Assembly (NCBI RefSeq): GCF_036569345.1
Contig: NZ_DATCQT010000089.1
Location: 1-64,000, forward strand
DNA: 64,000 nt
From: Clostridium_AD sp036569345
GTDB taxonomy: Bacteria > Bacillota > Clostridia > Clostridiales > Clostridiaceae
Reading direction: 5' to 3'
This document shows positions 18,094-26,963 of this stretch, one piece after another. The first letter of the stretch is position 1; every line of letters begins with the position of its first letter. The position numbers and the translations under genes were made by a program. Below the pieces are notes generated by a model that was given only the letters and a program-made list of their open reading frames with translations, had not been told where the DNA came from and searched no databases.

Positions 18094-20010
18094 ATGAAAC
18101 ATATTATTATAGGAACAGCAGGACATATAGACCATGGAAAGACAACTTTAATTAAAGCCTTAACGGGTAGAGAAACTGATACTTTAAAAGAGGAAAAGGA
18201 TAGGGGTATTTCTATAAATTTAGGATTTACCTATTTTGATTTACCATCAGGAACAAGAGCTGGAATTATCGATGTTCCAGGTCATGAAAAATTTATTAAA
18301 AATATGTTAGCTGGGATAAGCAGTGTAGATGTGGTTTTATTAGTTATAGCAGCGGATGAAGGCGTTATGCCTCAAACTAGAGAGCATTTTGAAATATTAC
18401 AATTGTTGAATGTTAAAAAAGGTATCATAGTGATTACAAAATCTGATTTAGTAGATGCTTTGTGGATTGAAATGCTTAAAAGTGATATGTTAGAAGAATT
18501 CAAAGGTACATTTTTAGAAAATGCACCTATTCATGTTGTATCCTCGAAAACTAAAATGGGGATTTTAAGTCTTGTACAAGAAATAGATAAAATCACAGAG
18601 AAAATTGAATCCAAAGACAACCAAGGTCATTTTAGGTTACCAGTGGATAGAGCATTTTCTGTAAGTGGTTTTGGAACGGTGGTAACAGGCACAATAATAA
18701 GTGGTAGGGTATCAGTTGGGGATAGCGTAGAAATATATCCGTCTAAAACAGTTACAAAGGTTAGAGGAATTCATATTCATGACGAACCTAAGGAGTTTGG
18801 AGAAGCTGGTCAGAGATGTGCTATGAACCTAGCCAATATAAAACTAAGTGAAATAGGCAGAGGAAATGTAGTTGCTAAGGTGAAAATAATGGAGCCTTCT
18901 TTTTCAATAGATTGTGTACTTTATTATCTTAAAAGTTCAGAAAAACCACTTGTAAACAGGCAGAGAGTTAGGTTATATCATGAAGCAGTTGAAATTCTGT
19001 GTAGAGTGGTTATATTAGACAAGGAAGAAATAGCTCCAGGAGAAAGTGCTTATGTACAATTGAGACTAGAAAAACCAATAAGTGCTCAAAGAAATGATAG
19101 ATATGTGATTAGAAGTTACTCGCCTATGTACACTATTGCCGGGGGAACTATAATTGAACCTTGTGCCCCAAAAGCTAAAAGGTTCAATGAAAAGTATCTT
19201 GAAGAACTTAGGGTTAAAGAAACCGGAGAAACTGAGGATATTTTAGAAAATACCATTAGTAAATTAAGCGAAGATTACCCAGATGATGTTGCAATTTTAA
19301 AAGATTTAGGTAAAAATGAACAAGGCATAGAAGAGAAATTGCAAGCTTTGTTAGAAGATGATATTATAATTAAGTTAACAGCATTGGATAAGACAATATA
19401 TATACATAAAAATTTTTTAAAACAAAAAATAGATGAAATAGAGCAAGTTTTAATAAAATATCATAATAAAAACCCACTTAAGATAGGTATGCCCAAAGAG
19501 GAAATCAAAAATAAGATTTTTGGAAAAAAAATAAAGCAAAAAACTTATGATGAAATATTAATATTTATGGAAAATAAAAATATTTTAAAAGTATATGGGA
19601 AATATGTATCATCTTATGATTTTAGGATACAATATACAAATGAGCAAGAAAAATTAAAAAATAGTATTATGGTGTCCTATGATATAGGGAGATACAATAC
19701 ACCTAAATATATTGACTTAGTATCACATGAAAAGGATAAAAAGAACTTTAAAATGGTATTTGATCTGCTATTAACTAATGAAGAATTAATAAAAATAGCC
19801 GAGGATTGTATTTTTACAAAAAAGCATTATGTTAATTCAAAGGATCTAGTGTATAATTCCATAAAAGAAAATGGCAGCATAACAGTTGCTTATGCTAGAG
19901 AAGTATTTGATACAAACCGTAAATTTGCAGTAACTCTTTTAGAACATTTTGATAGTATAAAATTAACCAAAAGGGTAGAGAACCATAGAATTCTTTATAA
20001 GGAAATTTAA
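18094..20010 (+). CDS. selB: Selenocysteine-specific elongation factor SelB
   Basis: 638 residues: GTPase domain with GTAGHIDHGKTTL (G1), DVPGHEKFIKNM (G3) and TKSD (G4), EF-Tu-like domains II and III, and a long C-terminal region (about 380-638) of winged helices that reads the SECIS hairpin. It delivers Sec-tRNA to the ribosome at UGA. The ATG at 18094 begins the canonical MKHIIIGTAGH; the TTG at 18070 is less likely. It is followed after 92 bases by its own tRNA gene. Confidence 0.96.
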   Translation: MKHIIIGTAGHIDHGKTTLIKALTGRETDTLKEEKDRGISINLGFTYFDLPSGTRAGIIDVPGHEKFIKNMLAGISSVDVVLLVIAADEGVMPQTREHFEILQLLNVKKGIIVITKSDLVDALWIEMLKSDMLEEFKGTFLENAPIHVVSSKTKMGILSLVQEIDKITEKIESKDNQGHFRLPVDRAFSVSGFGTVVTGTIISGRVSVGDSVEIYPSKTVTKVRGIHIHDEPKEFGEAGQRCAMNLANIKLSEIGRGNVVAKVKIMEPSFSIDCVLYYLKSSEKPLVNRQRVRLYHEAVEILCRVVILDKEEIAPGESAYVQLRLEKPISAQRNDRYVIRSYSPMYTIAGGTIIEPCAPKAKRFNEKYLEELRVKETGETEDILENTISKLSEDYPDDVAILKDLGKNEQGIEEKLQALLEDDIIIKLTALDKTIYIHKNFLKQKIDEIEQVLIKYHNKNPLKIGMPKEEIKNKIFGKKIKQKTYDEILIFMENKNILKVYGKYVSSYDFRIQYTNEQEKLKNSIMVSYDIGRYNTPKYIDLVSHEKDKKNFKMVFDLLLTNEELIKIAEDCIFTKKHYVNSKDLVYNSIKENGSITVAYAREVFDTNRKFAVTLLEHFDSIKLTKRVENHRILYKEI

Positions 20011-20060
20011 AAATATGAAGAGTAGAATGGGACGATTCGACATATTCATGCAAATTGTTA

Positions 20061-20089
20061 TTGAATATAGCAGTAAAATATGCTATAAT
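20061..20089 (+). promoter_or_regulatory. Promoter of the tRNA-Sec gene
   Basis: TTGAAT at 20061 and TATAAT at 20084 with a 17-base spacer, ending 13 bases before the mature tRNA 5' end. Confidence 0.8.
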
Positions 20090-20102
20090 GTATAGTGTGC
20101 AT

Positions 20103-20199
20103 GGGGGTAGAGAGGTGCTGGTGTGCCTGCCGGTCTTCAAAACTGTGTTGTCGTGCTAATACCACGATGGGTGTGTTCAATTCACACATATTCCCGCCA
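20103..20199 (+). tRNA. selC: tRNA-Sec (anticodon UCA)
   Basis: 97 bases with the traits of bacterial tRNA-Sec: extended acceptor arm (GGGGGTA against TATTCCC with wobbles), 6-bp D stem (AGGTGC/GTGCCT), anticodon loop CTTCAAA carrying TCA, long variable arm (TCGTG/CACGA stem), T arm GTGTG-TTCAATT-CACAC, discriminator G and encoded CCA. It completes the selD-selA-selB-selC set. Its 3' part from position 20133 onward is duplicated at 30203. Confidence 0.95.
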
Positions 20200-20265
20200 A
20201 TTAAATAGACATATTGCGGCTTAGATACATATTTTTATGTTATCTGAGCCGCTTTTTATTTTGGC
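20133..20265 (+). repeat. 133-bp direct repeat, left copy (att-like, within tRNA-Sec)
   Basis: Begins two bases before the anticodon loop of tRNA-Sec and runs through its 3' end, CCA and terminator to TTTTGGC. It matches 30203-30335 at every position. Duplication of the 3' half of a tRNA from the anticodon loop is the classic product of tyrosine-recombinase insertion of an island; the intact tRNA copy is at this end. Confidence 0.95.
20217..20262 (+). terminator. Terminator of tRNA-Sec
   Basis: GCGGCTTAGATA pairs with TATCTGAGCCGC (one wobble) followed by a T-rich tract. It lies inside the duplicated segment. Confidence 0.85.
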
Positions 20266-20295
20266 TTTGACAACGGAAATATAATTCAATATTTT

Positions 20296-21078
20296 TTATT
20301 TACCAATAAAAGTAGCCATTCCATTATGAGCATGTCTCCAAAATAAAGGTATTAAGTTTTTTGTAATAATAAACCTTGCTCCTTTGGCGGTATTACAACT
20401 TTCACATATTAATTGAAAATTTGATGGATCATTAGAACCACCTTGCTCTAATGGAACTATGTAATCATATTTTATTTTATCATCTGTACTTAGCAGACAA
20501 GTTAAATCTTTCCCACAAATCTGACATCTCCCTTTATCTCTAAAGAATACTCCATTTTTCAACCATTTGGATAAATTAGTGCACCGTTTTACTACTCCAT
20601 CTTTTTCTAGATACCTTTTATATTTATCTGTTTTCATGTCTTTTATTATCACAGAAATGCTTTCATTAAACTCTTTTAAAAGCCCTTTATCCAAATATAA
20701 AATTGTAAAAGTTTCTTCTACAATAATTGGCGTTAATTTATAGTATAGTTCAATTAGTTTCCAATAATATTCTTCTTTTAGTTCGATATCATTTTCTTCT
20801 TTCTCAGTCATGTCAGGATAATCTATTTTATAAAATAAAAGAGCATCAACTACATTATCTATAATACACTCATATCCTGTTTTTCTTATCGCATAATCCA
20901 GTTCATCCTTATGAATAAATTCAATATAATCATGTAATAATGTTTTTTTATTAGGGGTAAGTATTTTTTTTAAAAATTCATTATCTTTACTTTCAAAAAA
21001 AGCAGATGGATTCCATTCATTAGTTATGTAAGAAGCTAATTGCATAGCTGTTTTAAAATTAAACTCTCTAAAATTCAT
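20296..21078 (-). CDS. HNH-endonuclease-like protein with substituted catalytic His
   Basis: 260 residues. The C-terminal 90 residues carry an HNH/5-methylcytosine-type fold: CQICGKDLTC zinc knuckle, then YDYIVPLEQGGSNDPSNFQLICESC and NTAKG. In the family the second position is normally His (DHI.P); here it is Tyr206, encoded TAC, while the Asn and the Cys pairs are kept. The N-terminal ~165 residues are not recognised. GGGAGG stands just before the ATG. It is the first gene of the island, ending 30 bases from the left repeat, which is where an island's recombination or defence gene often sits; catalytic activity is doubtful. Confidence 0.75.
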   Translation of the reverse strand: MNFREFNFKTAMQLASYITNEWNPSAFFESKDNEFLKKILTPNKKTLLHDYIEFIHKDELDYAIRKTGYECIIDNVVDALLFYKIDYPDMTEKEENDIELKEEYYWKLIELYYKLTPIIVEETFTILYLDKGLLKEFNESISVIIKDMKTDKYKRYLEKDGVVKRCTNLSKWLKNGVFFRDKGRCQICGKDLTCLLSTDDKIKYDYIVPLEQGGSNDPSNFQLICESCNTAKGARFIITKNLIPLFWRHAHNGMATFIGK

Positions 21079-21504
21079 TTATTCCTCCCTAGAATATTCG
21101 ATATGTTACGATATCAAGTCGTATCCATAATTGAATATTATTTAAGCTTTAGTTTACATAAAGTGATTTAATAACTCCTTAAATTAAGCAATCTGTGTTT
21201 TTAATCTTAATATAAATCATATTTAAATTATATTAAAAAAATATGTAGATTTTATAAAGATATGTAGAACTGAAGAGAAAAACAACAATACTTATTAAAA
21301 AGGCATAGTGCTAAATTGAAATATGCTTGATTACCATGTAACATTGGATAACCTATTAAGGCAATAAAATAATACTGGGTAAGTAGATAAAAGGAGAGGC
21401 ATTGCCTCTCCTTTACTTTAGCTATACAGTTGAGCTTAAAACCTTTTATATAGAAGAAAACACCCTTATATTAATATAAATTCAAATAGAAAGAAAAATT
21501 TATA
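21079..21504. other. Non-coding interval between HNH and FMN genes
   Basis: 426 bases without a supportable gene. It holds two ATGTAGA boxes (21243 and 21262, 19 bases apart) upstream of the HNH gene and a terminator hairpin at 21389-21414 serving the FMN gene. Confidence 0.6.
21389..21414 (-). terminator. Terminator after the FMN-binding lipoprotein gene
   Basis: AAGGAGAGGCA and TGCCTCTCCTT form an almost loop-free stem, with TTTT following on the minus strand and CTTTA on the plus strand. Confidence 0.7.
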
Positions 21505-21966
21505 TTATTTAGAATATGGAATGACTTCAACTACTGGGCTACCTTTTTTCGCATTCTCTAAAGCTGCTTCTGAAAGTGTTTTAAAATCTAAAGTAGTAGT
21601 AGTTGCCCCAGTAACTGTATCAACTTTAGTTATGTCCTGGGTTTTTATAAGATTATCTGTAAGCTGTTTAGAGGTTTTAGCAGGCGTAGTCTTTGTGACA
21701 GCATACATAAGCTTAGCATGAGTATCATCATCTGTAATTAGTTCTTTAGTTACTGCGCTTATATAGTTGAAATCTACATTTGCAATTTTCGTATTTACAA
21801 TATTAATTTTTACTTTTCCTATCCAGCCGTTTTTATCTTGTTTATTAAAGGAAACCTCATAGGTCCCATTTTTATAAACTACTGCACTCTTAGATTTAGT
21901 GGAGCACCCCACAAGTAAAGAAAGTGTTACCATTAATGATAAAGTTAATATAATGATTTTTTTCAT
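21505..21966 (-). CDS. FMN-binding domain lipoprotein
   Basis: 153 residues: lipoprotein signal MKKIIILTLSLMVTLSLLVGC with the lipobox Cys at about 21, then an FMN_bind domain (GTYEVSFNKQDKNGWIGKV) with the motif DTVTGATTTT, the T-G-A-T type site where ApbE attaches FMN to a Thr. It is therefore probably an extracytoplasmic flavoprotein carrying electrons. The start at 21966 has AAGGAGGC. A second in-frame ATG at 22044 also has a strong ribosome binding site (GGGAGG) and would add 26 polar residues before the signal. No apbE is in the window. Confidence 0.85.
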   Translation of the reverse strand: MKKIIILTLSLMVTLSLLVGCSTKSKSAVVYKNGTYEVSFNKQDKNGWIGKVKINIVNTKIANVDFNYISAVTKELITDDDTHAKLMYAVTKTTPAKTSKQLTDNLIKTQDITKVDTVTGATTTTLDFKTLSEAALENAKKGSPVVEVIPYSK

Positions 21967-22390
21967 AAGAGCCTCCTTGATTATATTTTTACTATTTTGT
22001 TTTTTATTTTCATTTATATTTTTCTCGTTTTCATGACAATTCATTTATATTCCTCCCATATAAGTTTAATAGTATATTTCATGAAATTTTGCATTTCATT
22101 AACTCTAGCATACTCAATCTTTATGTAGATTACATGTAGAAAACTGAGGAATTGAAAAAATATATTATGAATGTGACTAAATTGAGATGGATATACTGGG
22201 CATTCATATTCAATGAATTATCATGCGAAATTTGTTATAGTTTAACTGTTATTGAGACAATTAAAAAGGGAAATATAGGATTAATGAATAATTGAATTAC
22301 ACCCTAATATACCTACTTTAAGAGATAAAAACCTTCATAATAACTACATAAATTTTTGATATATTTATTATATTAATAAAGGAGTATTTC
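21967..22390. promoter_or_regulatory. Divergent control region with paired ATGTAGA boxes
   Basis: 424 bases between the FMN gene and the desulfidase fragment. ATGTAGATTACATGTAGA at 22123-22140 is a direct repeat with 11-base phasing, about 80 bases before the upstream ATG at 22044. The same doublet lies at 27071-27088. Otherwise AT-rich with short meaningless frames. Confidence 0.5.
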
Positions 22391-22639
22391 ATGAAGTTAA
22401 CAAATCTAATAGTTCAAATACTGAAGGAGGAAGCTGTTCCTGCCATAGGATGCACTGAGCCAGTAGCTGTTGCTCTTGCCTGTGCGAAGTCTATAGAATT
22501 AATAACTTTTAATTATATAGATAAAGCGGAAGTTTTTGTTAGTCCTAACATATATATAAATGGACTGTCAGTTGGGATACCAAATACTCAGGAAGTTTGG
22601 CTTTATATTGCTGACAAGATCAGATTATTTAATATATGA
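22391..22639 (+). pseudogene. L-cysteine desulfidase (CyuA/UPF0597) N-terminal fragment
   Basis: 82 codons. ILKEEAVPAIGCTEPVAVAL is the signature N-terminus of the UPF0597/CyuA iron-sulfur desulfidase family, including the cluster Cys in GCTEP, and the similarity goes on through SPNIYINGLSVGIPNT. After about residue 68 the frame departs and stops, while full-length members exceed 400 residues. The next gene begins 31 bases later, so the rest was deleted. A start ATG and an AAAGGAG site remain, so a short peptide may still be made. Confidence 0.8.
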
Positions 22640-22670
22640 ACCATTAATTATAAAGAGGGGCGAATTGAAC

Positions 22671-23351
22671 ATGGATAATATATTGATTATCGAAGATGAA
22701 GAAAAGGTCTCAGAAATACTTAAAGCATATCTAGAAAAAGGAGGCTATAGTGTTTATTGCACTACCAATGGGACTGAAGGTATAAAATTATTCGAAAAAA
22801 TTAAATTCAACTTGGTAATACTAGACCTAATGTTGCCAGACATATCTGGTGAAGAGGTGTGTAGTGTACTAAGGAAAATGTCTGAAGTACATATATTTAT
22901 GCTTACAGCAAAAAATACACTAGAGGATAGAATTGTAGGGTTAAACCTCGGAGCAGATGAGTATCTGGTCAAGCCATTTAGCCCTCGAGAACTAACTGCA
23001 AGAGTAAATGCGTTATTTAGAAGACTTAATACAAATAAGGATGAAACAAAAGTTTATGACAATGGAGACTTTGAAATTAATTATGACAAAAGAATAGTTA
23101 AGGTTCGAGGCACAGAAATATCTTTTACACCAAATGAATTTGACATAGTATATATTCTTTCATCTAATATGGGCAAAGTATTTACAAGAGAGCAACTCAT
23201 CGAAAGAATTATGGGAATAGATTTCCAAGGATTTGATAGAACAATAGATGTACATATTAAAAATATACGTAAAAAGATAGAGGAGGATAGTAGAAATCCT
23301 AAATATATATTAACTGTAACTAGAATTGGTTACAAATTCGGTGGTGATTAA
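22671..23351 (+). CDS. OmpR/PhoB-family response regulator
   Basis: 226 residues: receiver domain with DE pair (IIEDEEK), phosphoacceptor Asp in LVILDLMLPD (about residue 51) and Lys in LVKPFSP, then a winged-helix Trans_reg_C domain (EISFTPNEFDIVYILSSNMGKVF). The ATG at 22671 has AGAGGGG upstream. The kinase follows after 3 bases. OmpR-type regulators bind direct repeats about 11 bases apart, and such a doublet occurs twice in the island. Confidence 0.93.
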   Translation: MDNILIIEDEEKVSEILKAYLEKGGYSVYCTTNGTEGIKLFEKIKFNLVILDLMLPDISGEEVCSVLRKMSEVHIFMLTAKNTLEDRIVGLNLGADEYLVKPFSPRELTARVNALFRRLNTNKDETKVYDNGDFEINYDKRIVKVRGTEISFTPNEFDIVYILSSNMGKVFTREQLIERIMGIDFQGFDRTIDVHIKNIRKKIEEDSRNPKYILTVTRIGYKFGGD

Positions 23352-23354
23352 TTT

Positions 23355-24758
23355 ATGAGAATCATAAAATTAATGCGAAGTATAAACTTTATGCAAAGCA
23401 TAAGAAAAAGATTAAGTATTATTTTAGTGTGCACATCGATAATAGCACTTATTTTATCGACACTTTTTGTAAATATAACAATATCAAAAACCTTTGATAA
23501 GTATTTATTAGAAACACAAGATAAGAGAAATGATAGAATAGTTAAATATTTGGAAGAAGTATATAAAAAAAATGGTAAATGGTCTGAAACTTCAGGAACA
23601 GAAATTTCTCATGAAGCTTATATGAATAATTATTGTCTTACCCTTAAGGATGAAAATAACAAAATAGTTTGGGGAATGAATCCAAATGAAATTGTTCACA
23701 ATATGAATGCTAATATGCAAGTTAAAAATGGAGGTGTTTATACTACAAGAACCTTCAAAATAAAATCTAAGAACAAAATCATAGGATACATAGAAGTAGG
23801 ACAATACGCACCAGTACTATTATCAAAAGAAGATATAGATTTCAAAACATCTATAAATAAGAGCATTATTTTAAGCTTCCTTCTTTCAATTTTAATAACA
23901 ATATTAATTAGTCTGTTTATTTCAAAGCAATTTTCTAATCCTCTTAGGCAAGTTTCAAAGATTTCAGTTGATCTATCAAATGGAAATTATAGTGCAAGGT
24001 CACAAAATAAGAGTAGTATTTTAGAACTTGAAAACTTAAGAACTAGCATGAATACACTAGGAGAAAAGCTTCAGCATCAGGATCAACTTCGAAAGAGGTT
24101 AATAGCAGATATATCTCATGAAGTTAGAACGCCCCTTAATATTCTCCAAAATAATTTTGAAGCTATGATTGATGGCATTTTTCCTGTTGACAACGAAAGA
24201 TTAACTTATCTTAACGAAGAGGTTATTAGATTTGGAAAGCTTATAGACAATTTAAATGCCTTAAAAGAGGTCGAAGCGCAAGAAACAGTCTTAAGTATGG
24301 AGAAAATTAACTTGAAGAATATTATTTCCTCGGTTGTAAAGGAGTTTGAAGTAATAGCTGAAAATGAAAATCTTGACATCACATTAGAATGTAGCGCCAT
24401 TAAGCAATGTAACATTTTAGGGGACAGTGATAAAATAAAACAGGTAATAATTAATTTACTTTCAAATGCAGTTAAATTTACTCCAGGGAAAGGTGAGATT
24501 AATATTACCTTAAAAGAAACAGATGAAAAGGTAATATTAAAAATAGAAGATACAGGCATTGGCATTAAGACGGAGGACTTGCCTTATATATTTGAAAGGT
24601 TGTATAGAGGAGACAAAAGCAGACATAAAATACAAGGCACTGGTATAGGACTCACTATTGTAAAAAATATACTAACCCTACATAAGGCAAGCATAGATGT
24701 GAAAAGTAAAGAGGAAAAGGGATGCGTTGTAACTGTGTATTTTAATAGAATCTTGTGA
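23355..24758 (+). CDS. Membrane sensor histidine kinase
   Basis: 467 residues: membrane helix at about 20-42, exterior sensor region of ~130 residues, second helix at about 172-195, HAMP linker (SNPLRQVSKISVDLSNG), HisKA with DISHEVRTPLN, and ATPase boxes NLLSNAVKFTP (N), EDTGIGI (G1) and GTGIGLTIVKN (G2). All catalytic boxes are intact. Partner of the preceding response regulator; the signal is unknown. Confidence 0.93.
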   Translation: MRIIKLMRSINFMQSIRKRLSIILVCTSIIALILSTLFVNITISKTFDKYLLETQDKRNDRIVKYLEEVYKKNGKWSETSGTEISHEAYMNNYCLTLKDENNKIVWGMNPNEIVHNMNANMQVKNGGVYTTRTFKIKSKNKIIGYIEVGQYAPVLLSKEDIDFKTSINKSIILSFLLSILITILISLFISKQFSNPLRQVSKISVDLSNGNYSARSQNKSSILELENLRTSMNTLGEKLQHQDQLRKRLIADISHEVRTPLNILQNNFEAMIDGIFPVDNERLTYLNEEVIRFGKLIDNLNALKEVEAQETVLSMEKINLKNIISSVVKEFEVIAENENLDITLECSAIKQCNILGDSDKIKQVIINLLSNAVKFTPGKGEINITLKETDEKVILKIEDTGIGIKTEDLPYIFERLYRGDKSRHKIQGTGIGLTIVKNILTLHKASIDVKSKEEKGCVVTVYFNRIL

Positions 24759-24802
24759 TTAGCTCATATTCAAAAGTATGGAGATACAAGTATCAAACTC
24801 TA

Positions 24803-24831
24803 TTGAATAATTTGTAAAAATATAATATAAT
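24803..24831 (+). promoter_or_regulatory. Promoter of the GGDEF gene
   Basis: TTGAAT at 24803, 17-base spacer, TATAAT at 24826; the ribosome binding site AAGGAGG follows at 24852. Confidence 0.7.
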
Positions 24832-24879
24832 AGACTAAATTAGTATAATCTAAGGAGGAAAATAAGATATAAATGATAA

Positions 24880-25587
24880 GTGCAGATGAAATATAGAGCT
24901 AAGTTAGAGATATTGATAAGCATTGTAGTTTTGAGTTTATTAAACGGGTTAGTGTTAATCAAGGTAATTGTTCCTAAATATAGTATTAGATTACTTCATT
25001 GTGTACTTATGTCTATAATATTTGGAGTGTTGTATTATTTATCCTTTCTAAGGATATGTTCAAAATATGATCTTCTCAAAGAGACTAACAAACAACTGTT
25101 AGCAGACCTAAAAATAGATAAGCTAACAGGATTATTTAATAGAGGAACTTTTGACTTGGATCTAAAAAATATATTAGATTCTGAGGTATACTCAGCAATA
25201 TTTATAGATATAGATGATTTTAGGAATTTTAATAACGAATATGGACATTCTGTTGGTGATAAAGTCTTAATAGAGGTCATTGAAACTATTGGAAAGGGTA
25301 TAAGAAAAAATGACAGGGCATATAGATACGGTGGAGAGGAAATTGTAATAATTTTAAAAGGTTGCGATAAAGAAAAGGCTTTTATTGTCGCTGAGAAAAT
25401 TAGAAGTAATGTAAGTTCTATTGATAATTCACCTTTACCTAAAATAACTATTTCTTTAGGAGTATCTGGATATCCAGATGATGGACAAAATGTTGAAGAT
25501 ATAATACAAGCATGCGATGAAGCACTTTTATATGCAAAGAAAAATGGTAAAAATAAAACAGTTATGTTTGATAAAAACCTGGATTAA
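24880..25587 (+). CDS. GGDEF-domain diguanylate cyclase with two membrane helices
   Basis: About 235 residues: two N-terminal helices (about 10-27 and 38-58) and a GGDEF domain (about 78-232) with KLTGLFNR, the metal Asp in FIDIDDFRNFN, and the signature YGGEEIVI preceded by the RKND inhibitory-site motif. It should make c-di-GMP. The start is uncertain: GTG 24880 or ATG 24886 lie far (about 20 bases) from AAGGAGG, while an ATG at 24873 with better spacing opens an 8-codon frame that stops at 24896, overlapping this gene. Confidence 0.88.
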   Translation: MQMKYRAKLEILISIVVLSLLNGLVLIKVIVPKYSIRLLHCVLMSIIFGVLYYLSFLRICSKYDLLKETNKQLLADLKIDKLTGLFNRGTFDLDLKNILDSEVYSAIFIDIDDFRNFNNEYGHSVGDKVLIEVIETIGKGIRKNDRAYRYGGEEIVIILKGCDKEKAFIVAEKIRSNVSSIDNSPLPKITISLGVSGYPDDGQNVEDIIQACDEALLYAKKNGKNKTVMFDKNLD

Positions 25588-25655
25588 GATTACTCCAAAC
25601 TACAGATAGAAGTCAAAACATTGATATATGAATCAGAAAGTAAAATGTTACGCAT

Positions 25656-25700
25656 AAAAAATTATACTTCACTAAAAAAATAGTGTTGTATAATTTTTTT
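25656..25700. terminator. Bidirectional terminator between GGDEF and HD-GYP genes
   Basis: AAAAATTATAC-TTCACTA and TAGTG-TTGTATAATTTTT pair across an A-rich loop, with A and T tracts outside; it separates the converging genes. Confidence 0.75.
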
Positions 25701-25730
25701 TTAATTTATATAAACTCAAGATCTTAGAAA

Positions 25731-26963
25731 CTAAAAAGTAATTTTTAAAAAAGCATCAACTATTTTTGAATCAAATTGGATTCCTTTAAATTTAATAAGT
25801 TCATTTACTGCAACACTATGAAGCAACCCTTTTCTATAGGGCCTATCGGAGGTCATAGCATCGTAAGAATCTGCAACACATATGATTCTTGATTCAATAG
25901 GAATAGCTTCACCACTGATACCTGAAGGGTATCCAGTGCCATTAAATTTTTCATGGTGATGCAGTATTATGGGAAGGGCCTTGTCTAAGAATTCAATAGT
26001 TTTTAAAATATCTACACCTATAGAAGGATGTTCTTTTATTTGATTAAATTCTTCATTTGTTAATTTTCCTGGTTTGTTTAATACTCCATCGGGGATTCCT
26101 ATTTTACCTACATCATGAAGTAAAGCAGCAATTTCTAACACATTAAGTTGATCTAATGATAAGCCTAGTACTTGACCTATTTTTAAAGAAACTTTAGTTA
26201 CACGATCTGAATGTCCAGCGGTATATGTATCTCTAGCATCAATTGCCTTGGAGAGAGTAAGTACAGTGCTTTTGTAGGATAAGTTAAGTTTGAAATAAGC
26301 TTCTTTTAGGTCCTTTGATTTATGAATCAAAGATTCATTTTGTTTAAGCATTTTATTTGAGAAATTATATATAATTTTTATAAGTAATAGATATAAAATA
26401 AGCAGTCCTGAAAAAACTATCATTGAAATAGTTCGAATAACTGATTTCATATGCATTTCTATTTCATAATAGGGTTTTACAATTTCATAAACTCCTATTA
26501 TGGAATTGTTTACTTCAATAGGTAAATATAATTTTATAACTTTAATAATTTTGCCATTTAGTAAGTCATTTGAAATTAGGTAATTTTGTTTATTTTTAAA
26601 AGCCTCATCAAGGTTAGATTTGTTATTTACTTTTGTTTCTATAATGGTGTTGTTCTTTAAATAAATGAATGAATTCCTAGTATTCCATATTTTCACGCCT
26701 AATATATTTTCATTTTTAGTAATGTAATTAAGCTTCATATCTAAAACATCAAATTTTTCTTTTGATAAAGATGTCTTATAATCTTTTGGAGAAAGCTCGG
26801 GCTCAATCGTAGAATATAATGTTAGATGAGCCAACTGCTCAATTGTATCGATTTGATCATTTATCATATGACTATTAATAAATAATATAAGGGAGACACC
26901 AGTAAATAGAAATGCTATTAAACTATAGAAAGTAAAATATCTTAATAATGATAATTTTTTCAT
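25731..26963 (-). CDS. HD-GYP domain c-di-GMP phosphodiesterase, membrane-bound
   Basis: 410 residues: membrane helix at the N-terminus, exterior sensor segment of ~140 residues, second helix around 175-200, and an HD-GYP domain with HSDRVTKVS, LLHDVGKIGIPD, EHPSIGVDIL, HHHEKFNGTGYP and VADSYDAMTSDRPY. The GYP triad is intact. It should hydrolyse c-di-GMP, opposing the GGDEF protein encoded convergently. The ATG at 26963 (AAGGTG upstream) is favoured over a GTG six bases earlier. A paired ATGTAGA box lies about 110 bases upstream. Confidence 0.92.
   Translation of the reverse strand: MKKLSLLRYFTFYSLIAFLFTGVSLILFINSHMINDQIDTIEQLAHLTLYSTIEPELSPKDYKTSLSKEKFDVLDMKLNYITKNENILGVKIWNTRNSFIYLKNNTIIETKVNNKSNLDEAFKNKQNYLISNDLLNGKIIKVIKLYLPIEVNNSIIGVYEIVKPYYEIEMHMKSVIRTISMIVFSGLLILYLLLIKIIYNFSNKMLKQNESLIHKSKDLKEAYFKLNLSYKSTVLTLSKAIDARDTYTAGHSDRVTKVSLKIGQVLGLSLDQLNVLEIAALLHDVGKIGIPDGVLNKPGKLTNEEFNQIKEHPSIGVDILKTIEFLDKALPIILHHHEKFNGTGYPSGISGEAIPIESRIICVADSYDAMTSDRPYRKGLLHSVAVNELIKFKGIQFDSKIVDAFLKITF

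Noticed and set aside
22160..22300. Short plus-strand frame containing LRWIYWAFIFNELS
   Set aside because: No start codon with ribosome binding site and no recognisable family; treated as non-coding.
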